From Pyrus communis (taxonomy: Eukaryota > Streptophyta > Magnoliopsida > Rosales > Rosaceae), in contig NC_084803.1 of assembly GCF_963583255.1 (NCBI RefSeq), forward strand, positions 25,084,428 through 25,148,427: a stretch of DNA of 64,000 nt, read 5' to 3'. The translations under genes were made by a program, and so were the position numbers. Position 1 is the first letter of the stretch; every line of letters begins with the position of its first letter. The notes under the pieces are model-generated. The model did no database searches. It was not told the origin of the DNA and saw only the letters and a list, made by a program, of their open reading frames with translations. Below are positions 1 through 10,233 of this stretch, one piece after another.

Positions 1-430
1 TGTTTCTTTGATTTCCAACAAAAAGCACAAGCACCTAATGTGAAAATATAACCAGTGGTAGAAAGAGAATCACCTGAAATAGTATTCTAATCAACATCAC
101 TGAAACCTTCAAGTACTATAGGATATTTTTTTATAAAATAAACCATAATTCTTAGTGCCAAGTAAATATTTCATTACTCTTTCTATGGCAAGCCAATGTT
201 ATTTACTTGGCTTACTGGTAAATCTTCTAAGCACTCCAACTGCATATGCAATGTCAGGTCTAGTACAAGCAGTCGCGTATCTCAAACTACCAATTATGCT
301 AGCATATTCATCTTGATTAATCACATCATTTTCTTTTTCAACACGAAATAAGCGAATACTTAAATCAAAAGGAGTGGAAGCATGCTTGCAATCAATAAAA
401 TTATATTTTCTCAAAATTTTCTCAATATAA
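1..430 (-). pseudogene. Ty1/copia pol remnant (RT end and RNase H)
   Basis: Reading the minus strand from about 414 down to 199 gives an uninterrupted piece ending the copia reverse transcriptase and entering RNase H, with the family block YASIIGSLRYATACTRPDIAY and the following AVGVLRRF. Below 199 the reading continues in another frame with a LLGTKNYGL-like stretch and a TTGYIFTLG-like stretch, so at least one frameshift and one stop have accumulated. The element runs off the left edge of the window, so its 3' LTR is not visible here. In a live element this part of the polyprotein removes the RNA strand during reverse transcription in the virus-like particle. No RT catalytic YVDD block is inside the window. 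Family assignment is firm; lineage is not resolved. Confidence 0.85.
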
Positions 431-785
431 TGTGATTGATAAAAAATAAAAAATAAAAAATACCATCACATGTTTTTGTAATTTTCATGCCTAAAATACC
501 ATCACAATCTCCTTAAAACTGTCGGAAAAATTACAAGAAAATTGTAATATTCTTTTAAGAAGCATGTAGACAATTAGGATGAGGCGTGAGTATCTCGCTC
601 TTTTTAAGGAGATGCAAGCCCAATGTTGTTTGACAAAAGTTCACGAACCGGTGTAGCAATATATCTCTTGGCTTGTCCACTCCACGATACAACAACCCAA
701 CTTAATTGTGTTTGACTCAAACCTTTATGTACAAAAAGAGAAGAGCCCAAAGCTTCACCACAAGAACACCCTTCTTTGACCAATA
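431..785. other. AT-rich stretch without a recognisable gene
   Basis: An A-rich run near 441-460 is followed by unremarkable sequence. A 69-codon open frame on the minus strand (604-813) has no family resemblance and runs into the neighbouring foldback element, so I do not call it a gene. Confidence 0.6.
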
Positions 786-793
786 TAAATAAA

Positions 794-946
794 GAGAAAT
801 TATATTCACACACCCCAAATTACTCCTCCCACACCTTTTTAATTTTTTAATATTTTTCTACCACCACTAACATTTGATAGAAAAATATTAAAAAATTAAA
901 AGAGTATGGGGGAAGTAATTTGGGAATTTTGTGAATATAATCTTCC
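794..946. mobile_element. Foldback MITE with 8-bp flanking duplication
   Basis: The left arm (about 794-860) and right arm (878-946) are near-perfect reverse complements around a 17-base loop (861-877). The core of the arm reads TTTTTAATTTTTTAATATTT. The element is flanked by the direct repeat TAAATAAA at 786-793 and 947-954. An 8-bp duplication is what hAT transposases leave, so this is probably a hAT-mobilised MITE. The duplication is AT-only and could be chance; the hairpin itself is directly visible. Confidence 0.75.
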
Positions 947-956
947 TAAATAAAAG

Positions 957-2380
957 ATAGAAAGTAGGGAGAAATAAAGATTGTAGTTGTTAGGAAATTG
1001 GTAGTGGGATCATAAATAAAAAGATAATGGGAAAAATGCTAATAATAATATGTTTATTATCACCCTTAGTGTATAGGGTAATAAACACAAATTAAACAAG
1101 AAAAAAGGTTACAAGAGTTACAAAAGATAAAAGACTAAAGACTCCATCTTAATTTCCTGCTAACCACAAATAATGACAAATAAACTTACTTTCCTACTAA
1201 TAACCAAATAATGACAATTGTAATTTATTTAATATTAAAAATGAACCAACTGTAATTCTACATTTCTCCTTATATCCCTCTTTATGGAAAAGAGAAAATA
1301 CATTTTAGAAAATTTCGAGTTATGAATTCCTTACAACGGCTACAGTTTATAGTCTTTACAAATAGGCAAACACGATTGGGTGTAGGATATCACTAGGGCT
1401 ACCTTTTAGTACAATATGAATAAATACTACATCTGGGGGAGATATCATATATGTCTGGTATCAACTTTATAATCCCTACACTTTTACATAAAGTAAGGTC
1501 AATTATAGCTGATTTAGAGTGATGCATGTTTTCAATTTGATTTTAATTGTTAGTTTAATCACAACAAGGATGCTTGCCACTTGGAAGTCCATCATGCCGA
1601 TCTGGTCCTTATGTGGAAGGTCCCAGTACATTCACATCACCAACTGTTTCAGTTAGAAAATGGTTCAGGGATATGCCAAACCAAAAGGAAAAAGTTGAGG
1701 TGTTATCCCAAATCCAGTTCCATCTCACCTTTTATACTAAATTATAGCAGAGCTTAACTAATCAAAGTTCAAAGCCAAGTTAAGATAAAAAGGAATTACA
1801 GAGCGATAGACACGATAAAAAGGAGCACATATAACTTCCCGGAAAATTGACATGAAGATATAGTTGTGGTTGTGTCGTCAAAATTGGACATATATGCCGA
1901 CTACATACCAAATGTTAAGATAAGGCAAAGATCATGAATCATGATTAAGATGATAATGGTGTCATTTAGTTATCAGTATGGATGATGATTGATTAAGATG
2001 ATTAATTAAGTGTTGCCAATGGAGGGATAAGGACAAAGCTCAAATTAAAGGGCCCAAAATCTTCGATGTATGGTCCGAGGAGATGCCCTACATCCAATAC
2101 ATGATACCAATTAATCCTTGTTAATTAATCTAGTAGTCTAATTTTCTATTACATATAAGAGCTTTGAGCTTTCTCTTCAAAATTAACTCTAAGGAAGCTC
2201 CACATGTTAATTTATGCATGCCACTTTTCTCATGCTTATAAGATTTTTTTTTTAAGGTGATAAAAATTCATTAAGAAACAATCAAGAACGTAAATAGAAT
2301 ATGCATGTCAAATGTAATCAAGATGTCACATACGTCAAAAGAAACACCACAATTTTACAATTCCAAACTCATTATCAAAA
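957..2380. other. Gene-free AT-rich interval
   Basis: No open frame with family resemblance, no paired terminal repeats and no RNA gene seen. Around 2250-2300 a T-run followed by a GGTGATAAAAATTCATTAAG-like segment resembles the 3' tails of plant LINEs read in reverse, but it is too short to assign. Confidence 0.5.
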
Positions 2381-2824
2381 GGGTGCTTTAGATTTAGCCC
2401 CTTACAACTGTTGAACTCTAAACATAAACCCACCTATATTAAAACATCTAAATAAAACCCAAATTTTGAATTTGATGTCATGTAAGATAAAAAATGTCCA
2501 TACATTTAAATTTATTTACAACACCATGCCACCAACATTAATATGGCTATTACGGTTTTTTTGTAGACTTTTAATTTATTGTCTTTTGTTTGTCAACAAC
2601 ATTGAATTAATTTAAGTTTTTTTTGCTTTTAATTTAAAAAAAAAAAAAAAGTTCTTTTCTTCTTTTATGTGAAATCGCCTAATCCAAATCTAATTAGTTC
2701 AATACACATTCTATTGAAAAAGTAGATACATTAACTTGTGAAAATTAAAATAAAAAAAAGGTAAAAATAAACTTGTAGATACATTGTTTCTTGTAAAAAC
2801 TAAACAATAGTTACATTATTTTCA

Positions 2825-2832
<8 letters not shown>

Positions 2833-2873
<41 letters not shown>
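2833..2873. repeat. Poly(A) tract, about 41 bases
   Basis: An uninterrupted A run; shorter A or T runs follow at about 2900-2919, 3127-3150 and 3342-3362, all inside the inverted-repeat element. Confidence 0.9.
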
Positions 2874-2877
<4 letters not shown>

Positions 2878-2964
2878 AATAATAGGTACTTTATTTTTGG
2901 AAAAAAAAAAAAAAAAAAACCTAGTAAAAACATTGTTTCTTTTAAAAATTAAACAATGAATTTA

Positions 2965-3185
2965 TAAGGTAAATTAGTTTTTATGTATTTTGCATATATG
3001 GGTTTGTTATTATGTAGGTAAATTATTTTTCATGTATTTTACATATACTGGGTATATTATTTTTCTTTTTTTAAGCAATCTAACATTTTAAAATTTTAAT
3101 AGTAGGTGCACTATTTGAATCAAATGTTTTTTTTTTTTTTTTTTTTTTTTGTAGGTAAATTATTTTGCATGAATTTTACATATAT
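2965..3185. repeat. Diverged tandem copies of an AGGTAAATTA unit
   Basis: Three degenerate copies of a roughly 40-base unit (AGGTAAATTA, a T-rich spacer, TGTATTTTACATATA-like) start near 2967, 3016 and 3154. A partial copy on the opposite strand follows near 3218-3255 (ATAATTTACCTACA). Confidence 0.6.
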
Positions 3186-3190
3186 CAGGC

Positions 3191-3219
3191 ATATATATAT
3201 GTGTGTGTGTGTGTGTGTG
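3191..3219. repeat. Compound (AT)n(GT)n microsatellite
   Basis: About five AT units are followed by nine or more GT units. Confidence 0.9.
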
Positions 3220-4036
3220 AGAAATAATTTACCTACACTAATATGTAAAATATAATTTTATTGAATTAATTAAGCATGTATAATAACATATATTAGACAT
3301 GTTGTATGTTATTATTATTAGGCAATGAATTTATAACATAATTTTTTTTTTTTTTTTTTTTTGTAAAATCATTAATTCTCCCTTACCATCCATCTGCATG
3401 GCATTAATTATGTACATCAAACATTCAAATAGGGTTTATAAAAAAAAAAATTCAAATAGGGGTATTTTAGGCATTCAAATTTTTTTTAATGTGTGAAGTC
3501 AAACATAATTAATGAATTTGCTGATGTGGAATCTAGTTAATGGGTTTTATTCAAGAAAAAAACTTATGTCAGGTTTTATGTAGAGAAGATTAAGTTTTAG
3601 GGGCTAAAGTCATATTTTCATTTATAAAAACCATACAATTCGTCACCAATGAGAACCCACTTCTAACTAACAATAAAGACCACCCACTCTGAGTAAATCT
3701 TGCAAGTCATATAACCGCCGTAAAGGCATCATAAGAAAAAGATTGCAATATGACCTTGCAGTCGTCTGCAAAGAAGCATTGCTCAAGTCCAACAAACATT
3801 GAGTTTCTTCGTCAAGGTCCTTTGCCATGCACACAAACTAAAACAAAAAGCAAAAAGCAAAACAAAAATTGCCACCTAACTCTCAAAGATCCGAGCTTGA
3901 TCCATAAGCCATAGATGCTATAGAGGCTCTCTTCCACAAAGCGAGAGAGCAACTGCAGCCACGAAAACTCTTCTCAATAAAGCGAAAGAGCGACAACCAG
4001 ATGATGAAGATGGTATAAAGATATATAGGAAGAACA

Positions 4037-4184
4037 AAATTGCTACTCTTAGCACATTTTTCATACCATATTTGTACATTTTCTCTAATAAAGATAAGAC
4101 CCACTTTGTTGGTGAACCCTAACTATGCTAAAGAGGTGGTACAAATGATGTATGAAAAATGTTGTAAGTGTAGCATTACTCTAG
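4037..4184. mobile_element. Foldback MITE
   Basis: Left arm TTGCTACTCTTAGCACATTT then TTCATACCATATTTGTAC is mirrored by the right arm, which read on the other strand gives AATGCTACACTTACAACATT then TTTCATACATCATTTGTACC. The stem explains why two overlapping open frames occur here on opposite strands (3883-4104 and 4040-4228); neither is a gene. Flanking duplications could not be fixed. Confidence 0.7.
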
Positions 4185-5469
4185 GAGGAATAGAGAGGGA
4201 TACGGTTTGGCATTTTTTTCCCCTCTAGAGATATTGGATTGATGTAATAACACTTCTCATGCTAACAAGATAATTTTAGATTAATACTACACCTATTTTT
4301 ATGTAGAGAATGTCGTAGAACTCAACGTCAAGTAATTCAATTCGAAACTAATTATTTGCTAAGCTATTGTATTGCAATTCAATGGTTAAAAAAGAAGTAA
4401 TCATCATGTTTTAAGTTTTTATATGAGCTCTACTAGCTAAATTTGTAACACTGGTTTGAATATAAATTGCATTACGAGTTTTTTATTAAAACATTTCAAT
4501 GCATGTCAATCCAGTACTTGCTGATTAGTAATATCTATAAACAAAAACTATTGCCTATAAACAATTAAAACTTTTTTTCAGGATATTATGGTCCCAATAT
4601 ATAATTTTAATTCCAACCACTTTCATCCCTCACTAAAGCAAATTGCAAGCAAAAAGCACGTGTAATATATATAGCAATTCAAGTTGGAGGGATGCTGATC
4701 ATATTCAGAGTCATTTATTTACATTTTGGTCTGCTTCCACGATATTTCCCTATCATTTACAGCATTAGAAAAGGTCGGGGAAAAAAAAAAAAAAAAAAAA
4801 GGTATAAGCGAAATCGGTATTAGGAAAAAAAAGAAAAGAAAAATCTTAACGTGGCGCTGGTGCGTGATACCTGACATGATCCTTTCACCGGCATCAAAGT
4901 TTTAGGGTTTCGTTTGCTAAGCTTCTCCAAAACTACATAGTATAGTTCATCTTAAATAAAGTTGATATTTCAAATTTTCTGAAGATATTCTTTGCTTCAT
5001 TCATACGTGAATGTTGATTGTGCTAGGTATTCGGTTCAAAACTTAACTATAATTGGCGGGGAGGCTCATGATTATACATAGAGATACAATATAATATGAA
5101 CTTTTAATATTCTTATTAAGAGTCTCCACTATATAGTATTCAAGTATTAATTCCTACCATTTTCTTATCAATAAAGTGTATGGTGTGAATTTGAGACATT
5201 CTACTATAAAAGGAAATCCATCAGATTAATAGTAAGTGAATGGAGCCTTTCGATCATTCTACTTCTGATTTATCTAGTTAGAAAAGTAAAATCACTTGAA
5301 TGTGATATTATATGAATGGGGGCTGAAAATAAGATTACTTAAATTAAAAAGGTGATGCATCCCTGAAAATTAGTACTTTTTTAATAAGATTATATGACAA
5401 ACAATGTACGCTGTGAATTAAATAATTCGACTTGACGAAGAGACATAATTAGAGGCAAAATATCTCTAA
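4185..5469. other. Gene-free AT-rich interval
   Basis: Nothing recognisable was found apart from an A tract near 4780-4800 and a short GC-richer patch at 4850-4930. Confidence 0.5.
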
Positions 5470-5590
5470 GAGATTTGTTATTGGCATTCAAAAAATTTCA
5501 TTTTGCATTTTAAATTTTCTATAATTAAAAAGAAAAATCCACTTGCGAGGAGTGCAAAATGAGATTTTTAAAGTGTTAATAACAGTTACC
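5470..5590. mobile_element. 121-bp hAT-type MITE, diverged copy
   Basis: The left end (TTGTTATTGGCATTCAAAAA) and the complement of the right end (CTGTTATTAACACTTTAAAA) are inverted repeats. The family is the same as the element at 8768-8888, and the length is the same, 121 bases. The flanks ATCTCTAA and TATTCTAA match at 5 of 8 positions, consistent with a decayed 8-bp duplication. Confidence 0.75.
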
Positions 5591-6114
5591 TATTCTAATT
5601 GTTTGAGTATTTTTGGTATTTTAGGGTTTCTATTTGGCTATTGTTCATCTTGCTTGTAACTCAGTATTATAATTAAGTTAGAAAAAAAAAAAGTAATCCT
5701 TTTAGTATATGCAACCGGTGACTATCTTTCTTTTTAGTTGATAAATTATATTCATTGTTTGTCTACAATGTCGATTTGTTCTTCAATTTTTAATGAGGTT
5801 TTTTTTTTTTTTGTGGTAAAGCAATTTGTAATGAGTTTGTTATTGTTCTTTTGTTATTTGCACTCTATTTTTTAACAGGATGTACCATTATTTAGAATAA
5901 AGGAATTGGGTGATTAAGACGTATTTAATTTTATCATTTTTCACTAGGGCCCATGAGCCGACCAAAATCTTGAGGCAAAACAACTTCTTTATTTTTCTTT
6001 TTTCTTTAATTGGGTATATCCATGCATATTCTGAGCTTATTTTATTGTTGGAAATTAAGGAAACGGTATTATTTGATTATCTGTTCTTCATACGATTACA
6101 GTAAAGTTCGAGGA
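5591..6114. other. Gene-free interval
   Basis: The interval is AT-rich with a T run near 5800-5812. A 64-codon open frame at 5910-6104 shows no family features and stops just before the next mobile element. Confidence 0.5.
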
Positions 6115-6123
6115 TTAAAAGTG

Positions 6124-6352
6124 GAATGAGATCGTCTTCGGATCCTCTTTGTGAGGATTTTGGAGATCTTCAAATCATGTTCGTTCATCGTATATTGTGC
6201 AATCAATTTTTGTTACGTACTATTCATGTTTAATTTTAAATAAAAATATTAAAAATAATTTTTGACCGCACAAAGTACAATGAATAAACGTGATTTGAGT
6301 ATCCTAAATCCCTAAGATCCCCGCAAAGAGAATCATGAGAGGATCCTCATTC
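6124..6352. mobile_element. MULE-type MITE with perfect 9-bp target duplication
   Basis: The element is a long imperfect hairpin. It starts GAATGAGATCG and its other end read in reverse starts GAATGAGGATCC. The inner arms share a TTCGTTCATCGTATATTGTG-like segment against TTTATTCATTGTACTTTGTG. It is flanked by the perfect 9-mer TTAAAAGTG at 6115-6123 and 6353-6361. A 9-bp duplication is diagnostic of Mutator-like transposition. The GGATCCTC-type arms recur in the tandem block at 45531-45696, which may be a distant relative. Confidence 0.85.
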
Positions 6353-7239
6353 TTAAAAGTGGTCAAGAACTACAAGGCATGATAAAATTATTTAATAATT
6401 ACACGCGCAATTTGCATGAACAGTTCTTCACTGAAAGGCATATAGGCAAAATGTTGAAGACTATAATTTATAATACAAATTAATGAAAGGGATATGTAGG
6501 AGCGTAATATATGTATTCTTCGAAGTAGTGCTTAACTTTTTACTAATACTAGGTGCATCGACCAAATTAAGGCATGAATTCTTCAAATATATATATGTGT
6601 GTGTGTGTACATCCTCGGCTGTTACCGTGCATCATTCAACAGCAGGTAGCTTAGAGCCGACATGAGAATTGCAGACTTAGAAATTAAGTGCATGCAAAAT
6701 TCATGCAATATTCATTTGGGTTATACTATAAAAAATTTAGCCTTAGCGGCAGAAAGGGATTGGTGGCACAAAGACGAGTTATCTCATCCAGCCATTTTTC
6801 ATCAACTAGGCACATATATATAACAAAGTCGAAAAGTTTACGCGTAGGGTCCATAACCTAACCGAAAGTTTCAAGATATGGTTTGGGACTGGTGGTAGTT
6901 ATTTCCCTTTACCTGTCAATTGCCATATGTAGCTTCAGATACGTTGATGACAAATGTCTTGGAATTTATAAAGATTTTAAGCATCAGATGTTGATATCAC
7001 TTTTGAACGAATTTTGAATTCAAATCATGGTTTACCAGTTTGACCTAGTTCTTATATTAGTTCTCATTCGGTCAAATTTGTAGGTCTGATATGATTTGGA
7101 AGCCAGAATAGTCGACCAAAATTCAATTCAAAAGATCATCAGAAGTTGAAGTTTTTAACTTGTAGTAATTAGGAAGTAGAATGACAGGTGCCTATACGGG
7201 AAACATAAACATTAAAAATGGAATATACATCACACATCA

Positions 7240-7272
7240 AAATAATAATAATAATAATAATAAATAAATAAA
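7240..7272. repeat. (AAT)n microsatellite
   Basis: Seven or more AAT units run into AAATAAATA. Confidence 0.9.
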
Positions 7273-7499
7273 GCCTTACATTTTTAAACGATTGTGAGAG
7301 TACATAAAAAGAAGAGTATTTGAATTTAAAAAGAATTCAAACCCATGGGGGCTCTATGGTTTCGGGGAGGCTCCTTCCTCCGCCACGGAGAGGTTTTCAG
7401 TGTGATTAAAACACGGGATCGTATATTATGTGTTATGATACAAATGGTTGAATATGTGTGTTAAAAAATCAATAATTTAAAAAATAAATTTTTCCACCT

Positions 7500-8425
7500 T
7501 TTATATAGAAACACATGGTTCCGGTCATAATGAAAAATTTCTCCTCCGCCACGTTGGTGGCAAGTTCTTGGCGGAGATTTGTAGGGCGTTTGCCTCGGAT
7601 TCTTCCATCCAGGTAGGGGATGATAATTGTACTAGAGGAAATTTGTTAGGTTTGATAATTAGGATGAGTTTAGGTGTTTTAGGAGTCGCTAATATTAGGG
7701 TTTCTAATTGGATTAGGGTTTTTCTTGTGATAATTAAAGTAGGTCTCTCGAGATATAGGGTGAATGATTGTTTTAGGCTAATTCTTAGGGTATTGAGAAT
7801 TCTGAAATCTCCTCGAGTGAATGTCTATCGTTTAGATTGGTTCAAGGTCGCATGTAACTTTTGGTTCTTAGGGTTTGATAGGATTGGGAGTATTAGGTGG
7901 CAATTGAGTTGGGTAAGGGGTTTGTGTCAGTTAAGAGATGGATCTCTAAGTTTTGCTCGCTGATTTCGTCTATTACTGGTTTATTGTTTGTTTTAATTGT
8001 TGTTTGATGCTCATTACTTGCTTTAATAGTCGCTTATGGTGTGCTCTGCTAATTTATTGTTGTGCCCGAGATTACTTTTTGTGGTTTGAGCAGCTGTTCG
8101 TTTTCCAATTTGCTTTTGGTGACGTTGGATGCCTCCTTCTGTTCGATTTAAGTGAAAAGCTCATCATTTCTCTTGCAACTTTCAATCAGTTCGATAGTTT
8201 CTCGGTGATGAGTTTGCTTCATGACTGTTTTTATTTACTTTTTCTGGTGGTTGTATCTTCTTCTTCGACAGCTAGATTTCCCCAGACATCTTATGTTTAA
8301 GGTGGTGGCGGCATTGGTCTTCAATCAGCTAGCCTGCTCCCTTGCCCTTAAGCTGTTTTCCTTCACAATTCCTTGCCTCTAGCTCTACTCATCCCTGAAG
8401 ACCAAGGATTTGCTCCAATCAACAT
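7500..8425 (+). other. Unassigned region upstream of the LINE, open for 131 codons
   Basis: The frame 7568-7963 is open but has no recognisable domain, and its composition (repeated TTAGGGTTT-like leader sequence) looks like plant 5' UTR or intron sequence. A possible 5' splice site, CCATCCAG|GTAGGGGATG, lies near 7612. A second open frame (7953-8300) is very hydrophobic and T-rich, as expected of noncoding T-rich sequence. The region may be the 5' leader of the LINE that follows or flanking DNA of a lost gene. I cannot choose between these and assign no function. Confidence 0.3.
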
Positions 8426-8677
8426 GTGCCAAGTTGGGCAAATCATTTTCCTGACTTGCAACCAGGAAAGGAACCCGTTTTAGCTGAAAAGGCTCTTGGT
8501 ACATTTAACATGGAGCGTGGAGCCATTAGAGTTAACACCACCTTGTGTTCATCCCTGAATGTGGAACACATGCAGTCTAGGATTTTAATGGGTAAACTGT
8601 TTGGATAGAACTTGGAGGCTATGCTCATTAAGTGGAATCTTAGCATGCTGTGGAAGAATTATGTGAAGAACACTTTC
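8426..8677 (+). pseudogene. LINE ORF1, amino-terminal fragment
   Basis: The frame 8426-8608 ends with a RILMGKLFG block followed, after one stop, by NLEAMLIKWNL. This is the pattern that opens the DUF4283-type domain of plant LINE ORF1 proteins (Gly-Lys-Leu, then a Leu-rich helix ending in Trp). ORF1 proteins bind the element RNA and act as nucleic-acid chaperones. The reading is cut at 8685 by the hAT insertion, just before the stretch that resumes at 9501. The first codons (8426 onward) do not resemble the family, so the true start may be upstream. Confidence 0.55.
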
Positions 8678-8685
8678 TACCTTGA
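8678..8685 (+). repeat. Left 8-bp target site duplication of the hAT insertion
   Basis: TACCTTGA here is repeated perfectly at 9493-9500, immediately after the hAT right terminus. Confidence 0.9.
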
Positions 8686-8767
8686 CAGAGCCGGACCTGA
8701 TATTTTAGGGGTCCTGTGCGAAAGTGAAGTAGAGGCCCTCAAATTGCGAATTTAATTTTTTTTTATT

Positions 8768-8888
8768 GGGAAGTGTTATTAGCACTCCAAAAATCTTATT
8801 CTACACGTCTCACAAGTGTATTTTTCTTTTCAAATATAGAAAGTTTGGAGTGTAGAATGAGATTTTTGGAGTGCCAATAACAATTCCC
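8768..8888. mobile_element. 121-bp hAT-type MITE nested in the hAT element
   Basis: The terminal inverted repeats of about 40 bases read GGGAAGTGTTATTAGCACTC at the left and GGGAATTGTTATTGGCACTC on the complement of the right end, then both continue CAAAAATCT. A perfect 8-bp duplication, TTTTTATT, lies at 8760-8767 and 8889-8896. The family and length match 5470-5590. Confidence 0.92.
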
Positions 8889-9370
8889 TTTTTATTTTCA
8901 ATTTTCAATTTTGCTTTCTATAAATTCTAATAGCACAAACAAATATAACAAATCCACTGACAAAAAGGTGAATTATTATTATTTTTAATTACTTAAAGGT
9001 CCAACCACTTAGTACTACAATTTAGTAGTATTCCTCTTCACATATAAGGTGAATTCTTATATTCTTATGTTCTTATATTCTTTTAAGGTGAATTCTTATG
9101 TTCGATTCTCGCCAAAGACAAGTTTGAACCACATCATTGCTAGCCTATTGTGAGGCTAAGCCCACCCCATTCTCTTTAGCGTAAATAATATCGTTGGTTT
9201 AAAAAAAAAAAACTTAAGGGTCCACGGTTAAAATTTTTATTTTAGTTTTGTGGAATTTTTATATTGTTTTTATGGAAGTTTATGCATTTAATAATAATAA
9301 AGTAAAAAATGATGTAGGCAAAGCCTTGAACCCATTCCCAAACAGATACAAAGAAACATAAGTACCACTT
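8889..9370. other. hAT interior, noncoding
   Basis: The interior is AT-rich with no transposase domain. A weak tandem of TCTTATGTTCTTATATTCTT-like text lies near 9055-9105, next to two GGTGAATTCTTATATTC-like copies. Confidence 0.5.
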
Positions 9371-9500
9371 GTGCTAACAGTTGATTTTATAATTTTTTTA
9401 CACATTGGTATATATACGTATATTCATGTAAAATTGAAAAATCGGGGGCCCTGTGTGGTGGCACCACTTGCACACTCTCATGGCCGGCCCTGTACCTTGA

Positions 9501-10233
9501 TCATTTTTGTAGAAAGTTGTATGCTTTTGGAGTTCTCAGATGCGAAGGACTTGGAATTTATTATGGAAAAAGAGACCATGGTATACTGTGGGCAAATCAT
9601 CCATTTGGAATCTTGGATCACTCAATTCAGAGACATGGATGTAATCAATAAGCTGGTGGTTTGGGCTATGCTACCTCGTGTTCCTATGCAGTATAAAGAG
9701 GCGAAGATAATCAAGGTTGCTGCTCAACCTCTTAGTAAAATTATGCGAGTTAATGAGTTATTTTAGTTCTAATAGGCTATTTGTGAAAGTTTTTGGCAAA
9801 GTGGATATGAGGTTTCCTGTTAAGAGAGTCATGATTGTTAACAGAGATGATGATAACCCTATCTTGTCAGTTATGAAAAGTTATTTAAAGCGCGCTTTTA
9901 CTTGGGTGTGGAAGGAATGGTGGACATTTGTGCCCTGATGAAGAAGTAGATGATGGATGCTTCATGATTGACAAAGTTTTTGTTCATGAACCAATGATAT
10001 TTCCAGAAGACACTTAGGTGGATGGGGATCTAAAAGAGGCATTGCAAAGAGATGTATTGGTTTGCATCTCATTTGCTGTTAACCAAGAAGAAAAGAATAA
10101 TGAGAATGATAAAGCTGGACAAAGGGTGGGAGTTGATGGTACTGATGAGCAGGGATGGACTACTGTAGTCCTTAGGTGGCACATAAGAGCTGAGAGGTGC
10201 AGGAGTTGAGAGCTGCTTGGGAGGATAAGGTCA
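9501..10233 (+). pseudogene. LINE ORF1, central DUF4283-like fragment
   Basis: From 9502 the frame gives LLEFSDAKDLEFIMEK and then a Trp-containing LESW stretch, the pattern of plant LINE ORF1 (DUF4283). After 9766 a frameshift moves the reading to the frame of 9717-9938 (NRLFVKVFGKVDMRF). A CCHC-like or acidic tail follows (CPDEEVDDGCF, HEPMIFPEDT) and reaches 10209. ORF1 coats LINE RNA and is needed for target-primed reverse transcription. Continuity with 8426-8677 is broken only by the hAT insertion plus one frameshift. The fragment ends where the gypsy LTR begins at 10234. Confidence 0.75.

Larger units (their letters stand above)
2381..3621. mobile_element. Non-autonomous inverted-repeat element (possibly MULE type)
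   Basis: The left end (GGGTGCTTTAGATTTAGCCC, then ATAAACCCACC and AATAAAACCCA) is mirrored, with gaps and mismatches, by the right end read on the other strand (GACTTTAGCCCCTAAAACTT, ATAAAACCTG, AATAAAACCCA). The arms are roughly 80-90 bases. Nearly identical 9-mers flank them: TTATCAAAA (2372-2380) and TTATAAAAA (3622-3630). A 9-bp duplication is the Mutator-like hallmark, but it is imperfect here and the exact ends are uncertain. The interior has no coding capacity and is full of homopolymer tracts. Confidence 0.5.
8686..9492. mobile_element. Non-autonomous hAT transposon inserted in LINE ORF1
   Basis: The element starts CAGAGCCGGACCTGA and ends TGGCCGGCCCTG, whose reverse complement starts CAGGGCCGGCCA. 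These are typical hAT terminal repeats beginning CAGGGCCGG. Perfect 8-bp duplications (TACCTTGA) flank it. Internal subterminal patches (AGGGGTCCTGTGCG at the left, GGGGGCCCTGTGTGG at the right) are also inverted. There is no transposase, so it was moved by an enzyme supplied elsewhere. It contains a second, younger MITE. Confidence 0.92.

Noticed and set aside
604..813. 69-codon open frame on the minus strand
   Set aside because: No domain or family resemblance, and its start runs into the foldback element at 794-946.
3883..4228. Two overlapping open frames on opposite strands
   Set aside because: They are produced by the stem of the foldback MITE at 4037-4184.
7568..8300. Two plus-strand open frames of 131 and 115 codons
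   Set aside because: Composition is that of T-rich leader or intron DNA; no recognised motif. Kept only as an unassigned region.
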